Below are positions 58,603 to 64,000 of a stretch of DNA of 64,000 nt, one piece after another. The notes under the pieces were generated by a model. It saw only the letters and a program-made list of their open reading frames with translations. It had not been told where the DNA came from and did not search any database. The first letter of the stretch is position 1; every line of letters begins with the position of its first letter. The DNA comes from Streptomyces sp. NBC_00568 (GTDB lineage: Bacteria > Actinomycetota > Actinomycetes > Streptomycetales > Streptomycetaceae). The position numbers and the translations under genes are program-made. The stretch covers positions 5,943,001-6,007,000 of the forward strand of contig NZ_JAPENW010000001.1 in NCBI RefSeq assembly GCF_026341855.1, given 5' to 3'.

Positions 58603-58674
58603 TGGACGATACTGGGATTGAACCAGTGACCTCTTCCGTGTCAGGGAAGCGCTCTCCCGCTGAGCTAATCGTCC
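58603..58674 (-). tRNA. tRNA-Val(GAC), acceptor-stem variant
   Basis: 72 bases. Identical to the other two valine tRNAs except for the acceptor stem: GGACGAT/ATCGTCC instead of GCGCGAT/ATCGCGC, that is, two compensated base-pair changes (pairs 2 and 3). The fold is intact. Confidence 0.95.
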
Positions 58675-58678
58675 TTGG

Positions 58679-58749
58679 AGGTGGAGACGGGATTTGAACC
58701 CGTGTAGACGGCTTTGCAGGCCGTTGCCTCGCCTCTCGGCCACTCCACC
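58679..58749 (-). tRNA. tRNA-Cys(GCA)
   Basis: 71 bases. Acceptor GGTGGAG/CTCCACC with discriminator U, as required for cysteine identity; anticodon loop CTGCAAA gives GCA. Only four bases separate it from the valine tRNA gene, so the transcript is processed. Confidence 0.95.
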
Positions 58750-58788
58750 AGGAGTGCGGGGGTTCGGGAAGATCCCCCTCATCCTGCG

Positions 58789-58861
58789 AGCGGACGACCA
58801 GGTTCGAACTGGCGACCTCAACCTTGGCAAGGTTGCGCTCTACCAACTGAGCTACGTCCGC
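58789..58861 (-). tRNA. tRNA-Gly(GCC)
   Basis: 73 bases. Acceptor GCGGACG/CGTCCGC, discriminator U; anticodon loop TTGCCAA gives GCC. First in transcription order of the five-tRNA cluster. Confidence 0.95.
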
Positions 58862-59004
58862 TTGTCGTTTCCGTTGCGCTTGCGCGTCCCGGCGACGAGT
58901 TGAACTCTAGCGGATTCCCGGGCCAGCACAAAAACGCGTTTGTGCAGCGTGCTGCGGTCTGTCCCCCCGAGGACATGGTCAGGGCACCTGCCACACACCC
59001 GCCC

Positions 59005-59010
59005 TAGACT
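59005..59010 (+). promoter_or_regulatory. -10 element of the pabB-like gene
   Basis: TAGACT lies seven bases before the GTG at 59018 with no ribosome site, so the transcript probably starts at the first codon. Confidence 0.45.
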
Positions 59011-59017
59011 CGTCTGC

Positions 59018-60064
59018 GTGCTCGACCTCCCTCCTCTCGCCCGATTCGGCGGCCTCGTCGCGACCGGCCTCCTCGACGTCACCAGCGATCCCGCGGCCCT
59101 GGACTCGACCGGCTTCTGGGCCGTCTCGGCCGACTTCGAGGGGCGTCTGACCTGCGCCCGCTTCCGGGACGTACGCGAGGAGCCGGTGCCCGCGCCGGTG
59201 CCCGGACGCTGGCACGGCCCGGCGGCCGGTGACTGGAACTCGTCCCTCGACCGCGCCGCGTACACCGCCGGCGTGCGACGCATCCGCGATCACATCGCGG
59301 CCGGCGAGGTCTACCAGGCGAACCTCTGCCGCGTGCTCAGCGCACCCGTCCCGCCCGACGCGGACGTGGACGCGCTGACCGCTCTGCTGGCCCGCGGCAA
59401 CCCGGCACCGTACGCGGGAACGATCCGGCTGCCGGCCCGCGGCGTCGAGATAGCCACCGCCTCCCCGGAACTCTTCCTGCGCCGCACGGGCCGCTCCGTC
59501 GAGTCGGGCCCGATCAAGGGCACCGGACGCACCGAGGCGGACCTTCTGGACAAGGACTACGCCGAGAACGTGATGATCGTGGATCTCGTCCGCAACGACA
59601 TCGGCCAGGTCTGCGCCACCGGCTCCGTGACCGTGCCCGACCTGTGCGTCGTCGAGAAGCACCCGGGACTCGTGCACCTCGTCTCCACCGTCCACGGTGA
59701 GCTGCGCGAGGACGTCGGCTGGCCCGGACTCCTCGCCGCCGCCTTCCCGCCCGGCTCCGTGACCGGCGCCCCGAAGTCCAGTGCCCTGCGGATCATCGAC
59801 GCCCTGGAGACCGCGCCGCGCGGCCCGTACTGCGGAGGCATCGGCTGGGTCGACGCCGACCGCGGCACCGGCGAGCTGGCCGTCGGCATCCGCACCTTCT
59901 GGATCGACCGCGCCGAGGGCGTCCTGCGCTTCGGCACGGGAGCGGGCATCACCTGGGGATCCGACCCCGAGGGGGAGTGGCGGGAGACCGAGCTGAAGGC
60001 GTCCCGGCTGCTCGCGGTAGCGTCGGGAGAGTACGAGGCGGGTGACGGGACTCTCCCGTCCTGA
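59018..60064 (+). CDS. pabB: Aminodeoxychorismate synthase component I (PabB-like)
   Basis: Chorismate-using enzyme of 348 residues, shorter than TrpE. AYTAGVRRIRDHIAAGEVYQANLCR, SPELFLR, PIKGTGR, DYAENVMIVDLVRNDIG, PPGSVTGAPK and GIGWVD are conserved. The lysine in PIKGT (K167) is the PabB residue that forms the covalent intermediate; anthranilate synthases have Ala there. It should make 4-amino-4-deoxychorismate for folate. No glutaminase (PabA) gene is adjacent. The PabC-like lyase follows 91 bases later. GTG start, probably leaderless. Confidence 0.88.
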   Translation: MLDLPPLARFGGLVATGLLDVTSDPAALDSTGFWAVSADFEGRLTCARFRDVREEPVPAPVPGRWHGPAAGDWNSSLDRAAYTAGVRRIRDHIAAGEVYQANLCRVLSAPVPPDADVDALTALLARGNPAPYAGTIRLPARGVEIATASPELFLRRTGRSVESGPIKGTGRTEADLLDKDYAENVMIVDLVRNDIGQVCATGSVTVPDLCVVEKHPGLVHLVSTVHGELREDVGWPGLLAAAFPPGSVTGAPKSSALRIIDALETAPRGPYCGGIGWVDADRGTGELAVGIRTFWIDRAEGVLRFGTGAGITWGSDPEGEWRETELKASRLLAVASGEYEAGDGTLPS

Positions 60065-60155
60065 GCCGGTCCTCGGGACCACGCCCGGGACCGGGGCCGA
60101 AACGCCACGCCGGGCGACTCGTCCGGCTCCGGCAGATTCATGCGAGGTAGGGACA

Positions 60156-60977
60156 GTGAAGCTTTGGCTCGACGGCGGGCTGCAGGACATCGAGGCCGCC
60201 CGCGTCTCCGTCTTCGACCACGGGCTGACCGTGGGTGACGGCATCTTCGAGACCGTGAAGGCGGTCGACGGCCGGCCCTTCGCGATGACCCGCCACCTCG
60301 ACCGGCTGGCCCGCTCGGCACGCGGCCTCGGTCTGCCCGAGCCCGACGCCGACGAGGTGCGCCGCGCCTGCGCCGCCGTCCTCGACGCCAACCCGATGCC
60401 GCTCGGCCGGCTCCGCATCACCTACACCGGCGGCCACGGCCCGCTCGGCTCCGACCGCGGCGAGCACGGGCCGACCCTCGTCGTCGCGCTCGGCGCCTCC
60501 GGCCGGCGCCCCGACTCCACCGCGGTCGTCACCGTCCCCTGGACCCGCAACGAGCGCGGCGCGCTGACCGGCCTCAAGACCACCTCGTACGCCGAGAACG
60601 TCGTCGCCCTGGCCCGCGCGCGTGAACACGGCGCGTCCGAGGCGCTGTTCGCCAACACCGTGGGCCAACTCTGCGAGGGCACCGGGTCCAACGTCTTCGT
60701 CGTCCTCGACGGCGAGATCCACACCCCGCCGGTCGCGTCCGGCTGCCTCGCCGGCATCACCCGTGCCCTCACGGTCGAATGGACCGGCGCCAAGGAGACC
60801 GACCTGCCGCTGGACGTCCTGGAGCGCGCCGACGAGATCTTCCTGACGTCCACGCTGCGCGACGTGCAGGCCGTGCACCGCGTCGACGCCCGTGAACTGC
60901 CGGGCGCACCTGGCCCGGTGACCGCCAAGGCCATGCGCGTCTTCGACGAGCGGGCCGCGGACGACCTCGATCCCTGA
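60156..60977 (+). CDS. pabC: Aminodeoxychorismate lyase-like class-IV aminotransferase
   Basis: PLP fold-type IV enzyme of 273 residues. GLTVGDGIFETVKAVDG, GRLRITYTGG, the PLP-lysine-bearing/near segment LKTTSYAENV, EALFANTVGQLCEGTGSNVF and EIFLTSTLRDVQAV are typical of PabC and D-amino-acid aminotransferases. The neighbouring PabB makes the lyase role (4-aminobenzoate plus pyruvate) most likely. GTG with GTAGGGA upstream. Confidence 0.88.
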   Translation: MKLWLDGGLQDIEAARVSVFDHGLTVGDGIFETVKAVDGRPFAMTRHLDRLARSARGLGLPEPDADEVRRACAAVLDANPMPLGRLRITYTGGHGPLGSDRGEHGPTLVVALGASGRRPDSTAVVTVPWTRNERGALTGLKTTSYAENVVALARAREHGASEALFANTVGQLCEGTGSNVFVVLDGEIHTPPVASGCLAGITRALTVEWTGAKETDLPLDVLERADEIFLTSTLRDVQAVHRVDARELPGAPGPVTAKAMRVFDERAADDLDP

Positions 60978-61056
60978 CCGGTCCCCGGGGCCACCGGCCC
61001 CTGACGGCGCGGTAATTCGGCTGACCGCGCACGCATCAGGGGGTAGAACACCCCTG

Positions 61057-61881
61057 ATGACAACGACACTGCGGCCGACCGAGCCGCTTCAGCACGCCGC
61101 CGACGGGACGCGTTCACGCCGCTACCGCGTGTGCGTGAACAGCCGTCCCGTCGGCGTCGTACACCTGGCGACGGACACCTCCTTCGGACCGTCCGTCGCC
61201 AAGATCCACGAGCTTCGCATCGAGGAGCCGGACCGCGGTCGCGGTCGCGGCACCGTGGCCGCGCTGGCCGCCGAGGAGGTGGCGCGCGGCTGGGGCTGCC
61301 GGCAGATCGAGGTGACCGTCCCCGGCGCCGCCGCCGGGGCGCTGGAGCTCACCAGGGCACTCGGCTACGTCCTGCGCAACCGCGGGATGGAGAAGGTGCT
61401 CGAAGGTCCCCCTCCGGTGCTGCCCCCCGGCAGCGCCGGCCGGCCCATGACCCGGGACGAGCACGAGGTCTGGGACCGGGCGGGCCGGCAGGCGTACGCC
61501 GAGGACTGGATCCGGCGCGGTGTGCCGGAGGCCGACGCGCTCGCCAAGGCGGACCGGGACTTCGGCGGTGCGCTGCCGCAGGGCCTGGACACCGCGAACA
61601 TGCGGCTGAGCGTCCTGGAGCACGAGGGCGTCCCCGTGGGCGAGCTCTGGCTGGGGGACCGGGACGGGCGCACCTTCGTCTACGACGTGGGCGTCCGCGC
61701 GGACCGGCGCGGACACGGCCACGGGCGGACACTCATGCGGCTCGCCGAGGCACAGGCGACGGCCGCCGGGTCGAGCCGTGTCGCCCTCAACGTCTTCGCG
61801 GGGAACACGCCGGCCGAGCGGCTCTACGAGTCACTCGGCTACGAGACGACGACGTACCACCTGTTCAAGAGGCTGCTCTAG
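61057..61881 (+). CDS. Double-GNAT acetyltransferase
   Basis: 274 residues with two GNAT domains: the first about 20-120 (IHELRIEEPDRGRGRGTVAALAA) and the second about 170-274 (VYDVGVRADRRGHGHGRTLMRLAE, NVFAGNTPAERLYESLGY). The second has the complete acetyl-CoA loop; the first is more degenerate and may be structural or bind substrate. Target unknown. A CAGGGGG-TAGAACA-CCCCTG hairpin immediately precedes the ATG and may affect translation. Confidence 0.87.
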   Translation: MTTTLRPTEPLQHAADGTRSRRYRVCVNSRPVGVVHLATDTSFGPSVAKIHELRIEEPDRGRGRGTVAALAAEEVARGWGCRQIEVTVPGAAAGALELTRALGYVLRNRGMEKVLEGPPPVLPPGSAGRPMTRDEHEVWDRAGRQAYAEDWIRRGVPEADALAKADRDFGGALPQGLDTANMRLSVLEHEGVPVGELWLGDRDGRTFVYDVGVRADRRGHGHGRTLMRLAEAQATAAGSSRVALNVFAGNTPAERLYESLGYETTTYHLFKRLL

Positions 61882-61941
61882 CCGGCACGCGCCTCCCGAC
61901 GAGCTTCCGTCGCAGGTCGGTCGCGTGGCCCGGCGCGGGGC

Positions 61942-62463
61942 TCAGGCCTGTTCGGCGAGCAGCCGGTCGGCGATCCCCTCGATCCGCTCGCGCAGTCCGT
62001 CCTGGCTCTTGCCACCGTCCAGACGCTCACCGCCGATGACGTACGTCGGGGTGCCGGTGACGCCGATCGCCTTGCCCTCGGCCTGGTCGGCGTCGACGAT
62101 CAGGATGTGCCGGCCGTCGATCAGGGCCGTGTCGAACTCCTCGGCGTCCAGGCCGAGTTCCCGGGCGATCTCGACCAAGAAGGCCTCGCCCCCGCGGTCC
62201 AGCTCCTCCACACGGCCGAGCACGGCCTCGATGTACGGCCAGGCACTGCCCTGCTCGGCGGCCTCCTCGGCGGCCTGCGCCGCGGCGAAGGCGTGCTTGT
62301 GCTTCTCCAGGGGGAAGTGCCGCAGCCGCAGCTCGAGACGGTCGCCGTAGCGGGCGCGCAGCGCGCGCAGGTCGGCGAGAGCGCCACGGCAGTCGGGGCA
62401 CTGGAGTTCACACCAGACGTCCAGGACGACGGGGGCCGGACGCGCGGGGGAGGAGTCGTTCAT
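61942..62463 (-). CDS. DsbA-family thioredoxin-fold protein
   Basis: Cytoplasmic protein of 173 residues without signal peptide. VVLDVWCELQCPDCRGAL carries the redox pair C22-P-D-C25; the helical insertion (HAFAAAQAAEEAAEQG, AWPYIEAVLG) and the cis-Pro segment VTGTPTYVIGGERLDG match the DsbA/FrnE-like group. Likely a dithiol oxidoreductase or isomerase with an unknown small partner. ATG at 62463 chosen; the upstream frame is a shadow. Confidence 0.88.
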   Translation of the reverse strand: MNDSSPARPAPVVLDVWCELQCPDCRGALADLRALRARYGDRLELRLRHFPLEKHKHAFAAAQAAEEAAEQGSAWPYIEAVLGRVEELDRGGEAFLVEIARELGLDAEEFDTALIDGRHILIVDADQAEGKAIGVTGTPTYVIGGERLDGGKSQDGLRERIEGIADRLLAEQA

Positions 62464-62635
62464 GGGATCCAGTCTCCCAGCCCCGGCAGGGGGCGGCCGA
62501 ACCGGGACCTGGGGAGGACGGCGACCCGGAGATCTCCCTGAGGTCTGCCCGGACCATGGCATACCGGGCATGCGGCGGTGCAGGATGGAAGGGACGAAGC
62601 ACCCAGCCCCACCGAGCCCTGCCTGGAGGACCGGA

Positions 62636-63082
62636 ATGATCGCAGAGACCGTCTGTTCCGCCGTCTCCGTCGCCGGCCTGGGCATCGCCGCGGTGACGGC
62701 CTACCGCAAACGTTTCCTGGCGGCCGCCCGGATCGCCGCCTACTCCCTGGTGCCGATCGGCCTGGTCATGACCGGAGTGATCGGCTGGCTGGCCGACACC
62801 GCGTTCAGTCCGACCGCGTGGGCCGGTTTCGTGGTGCTCGGCGGCGCCTGGCTGCTGTTCATGATCACCCGTACCGTGGAGCGCCGAAGCGGGGTGACGC
62901 GGAAGGAGCGCAAGGCCGCGAAGGCCGCCACGCAGCGGGACGCGATGGCTCCCGCGGCCTCGGCCCCCTCGCTGGGCCAGGGCGCCGGCACCGTCGCCCG
63001 GCCCGCCGCGAAACCGCGGGCCACAGGTTCCGGGGACGACTTCAGCGACATCGAGGCCATCCTGAAGAAGCACGGCATCTGA
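62636..63082 (+). CDS. Membrane protein with charged, disordered tail
   Basis: Protein of 148 residues with three hydrophobic helices (AETVCSAVSVAGLGIAAVTAY, IAAYSLVPIGLVMTGVIGWLA, AWAGFVVLGGAWLLFMI), followed by a Lys/Arg-rich then Ala/Pro-rich tail ending SDIEAILKKHGI. That acidic-basic terminal helix looks conserved and may be a docking motif. No family recognised. TGGAGGA upstream. Confidence 0.8.
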   Translation: MIAETVCSAVSVAGLGIAAVTAYRKRFLAAARIAAYSLVPIGLVMTGVIGWLADTAFSPTAWAGFVVLGGAWLLFMITRTVERRSGVTRKERKAAKAATQRDAMAPAASAPSLGQGAGTVARPAAKPRATGSGDDFSDIEAILKKHGI

Positions 63083-63239
63083 CCGGCTGAGCCGACCCAA
63101 GATCGCACGCGCGTCGGACCGTGAACGCGCGGAACCGTTCACGTTCGAGCGGGCCCGTCACATGATCCAGCGAACTCCCGTATATTCCGGGCGTGTTGAT
63201 CGCGGAGGGGGTGCTCCCTGCGCCATCATCGCCCGCGAG

Positions 63240-63392
63240 ATGCTGGACACAACACCGAGCGACACCGCTGCCCCGCCCGAGGAGCGGCGTGGTTGTCTCT
63301 TCGCGCTCTCCCAGCCGCCGCTGATGATCTTCCTTGCGGTGATCGGCTGTCTGCTGCTCATGGCTTCGCTGCATGACCTGCTGCTGCTCTGA
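63240..63392 (+). CDS. Small single-pass membrane protein (50 aa)
   Basis: 50 residues: a polar start (LDTTPSDTAAPPEERRG), then a hydrophobic helix (PPLMIFLAVIGCLLLMASL) to a DLLLL end. TATATT at about 63180 is a likely -10. The ATG at 63240 was chosen because a longer in-frame start at 63162 lies upstream of that promoter. No family recognised. Confidence 0.6.
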   Translation: MLDTTPSDTAAPPEERRGCLFALSQPPLMIFLAVIGCLLLMASLHDLLLL

Positions 63393-63617
63393 GCTGTACA
63401 CGGAGCCCCTGGCGTCACCCGCCGAGGGCTCCGTCAGCCCGGCCCCTCCGGAGCGTCGGCCATCCCGTCACGCGACCCGCACGGCACCGGCCGGTGAACC
63501 TGCCCGTCCGTGAGCCTGCCGGCCTCTCGACTGTCCGGCCGTGAGTCTGCCGGCCTCCCAGCTGTCCGTCCGTGACCTGTCGGTATCTCGGCCGTCCGTC
63601 CGTGGGCCTGTCGGCCC

Positions 63618-64000
63618 TCAGCCCGCGGCTTCCTTGCGACGCGCCCGGTAGGCGGCCACGTGGAGCCGGTTCCCGCAGGTGCGGCTGTCGCAGTAGCGGC
63701 GGGAGCGGTTGCGGGAGAGATCGACGAAGGCGCGTCGGCAGTCCGGGGCCTCGCAGCGGCGCAGCCGCTCCTGCTCTCCGGCGACCACGAAGAACGCCAG
63801 CGCCATCCCGCAGTCGGCCGCGAGATGATCGGCGACCGAGGCGCCCGGCGCGAAGTAGTGGACATGCCAGTCGTAGCCGTCGTGGTCCGTCAGCCGAGGC
63901 GTGGTTCCGGCGGCGGCGACCAGCTCGTTGATGAGCGAGGCGGCGACCCGCGGATCCTCGGCGGCGAAGACCCCCGCGAACCGGCCGCGGACGCTGCGCA
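63618..64000 (-). CDS. CGNR zinc-finger regulator, truncated by window edge
   Basis: The C-terminal 126 residues of a protein whose start lies beyond the window. The visible part has the end of the ABATE-type stress domain (RFAGVFAAEDPRVAASLINE, YDWHVHYFAPGASVADHLAA) and the CGNR zinc finger (RRCEAPDCRRAFVDLSRNRS then RRYCDSRTCGNRLHVAAYR). Such proteins are predicted transcription factors of actinobacteria. The frame is open from the stop at 63618 to the window edge. Ligand and targets unknown. Confidence 0.88.
   Translation of the reverse strand, partial: RSVRGRFAGVFAAEDPRVAASLINELVAAAGTTPRLTDHDGYDWHVHYFAPGASVADHLAADCGMALAFFVVAGEQERLRRCEAPDCRRAFVDLSRNRSRRYCDSRTCGNRLHVAAYRARRKEAAG

Noticed and set aside
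58400..58861. Integrated element at the tRNA cluster
   Set aside because: No integrase, no repeated tRNA 3' end nearby, and normal housekeeping genes on both sides.

Overview
The window is high-GC actinobacterial chromosome, almost certainly Streptomyces. Third codon positions are nearly all G or C, many genes start with GTG, several transcripts look leaderless, and the gene content (argCJBDR, a BluB-CobT fusion, DUF1918, DUF5997 and DUF6314 proteins, Tat substrates, CGNR regulator) is typical Streptomyces. In my recollection the order resembles the arg region of Streptomyces coelicolor; no comparison was run. There is no prophage, CRISPR array, rRNA operon, complete insertion sequence or classical antibiotic cluster.

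Layout. 0-14.6 kb: mixed housekeeping and regulators (PP2C phosphatase, TPR regulator, NUDIX, 3-hydroxyacyl-CoA dehydrogenase, secreted glycosidase-like protein, DMT transporter opposite a MocR regulator, a phosphatase-fold protein without its catalytic histidines, a MerR regulator coupled to a carboxymuconolactone decarboxylase-like protein, a LysR effector domain without a DNA-binding domain, a SecD-head lipoprotein). 14.8-19.8 kb: the arginine operon argCJBDR behind ARG boxes. 19.8-27.5 kb: a five-gene divergent operon that looks like an extracytoplasmic flavin electron-transfer system (two ferric-reductase-like membrane flavoproteins, two FMN-binding proteins with three flavinylation sites in total, and ApbE), facing a two-component system across two 11-bp-phased direct-repeat boxes.

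27.7-33.2 kb: L,D-transpeptidase, PNPOx-like protein, an internally duplicated secreted protein, then argG and argH separated by a MITE-like palindrome. 33.4-42 kb: aldo/keto reductase, a TetR-MFS efflux pair with its operator, PlsC, a Tat-exported GlpQ, a small sigma factor, acetyltransferase, membrane proteins and a HAD hydrolase. 42-45 kb: methionine importer metNIQ preceded by a short ORF whose last eight codons read CMCRMCAC, a likely cysteine-responsive leader. 46-53 kb: corrin genes (CbiET/CobL, BluB-CobT fusion, CysG-type uroporphyrinogen methyltransferase). 53-58 kb: rRNA/tRNA methyltransferase, Ser/Thr kinase, small proteins and a striking 0.7-kb tandem-repeat region. 58.4-58.9 kb: five tRNAs (Gly, Cys, Val x3). 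59-64 kb: PabB- and PabC-like folate genes, a double GNAT, a DsbA-like protein and a CGNR regulator cut by the window edge.

The best candidates for new biology are the duplicated flavin electron-transfer operon with its paired operator boxes, the Cys/Met leader peptide, the giant disordered BluB-CobT protein, the effector-only LysR protein, and the non-coding 113-bp repeats.
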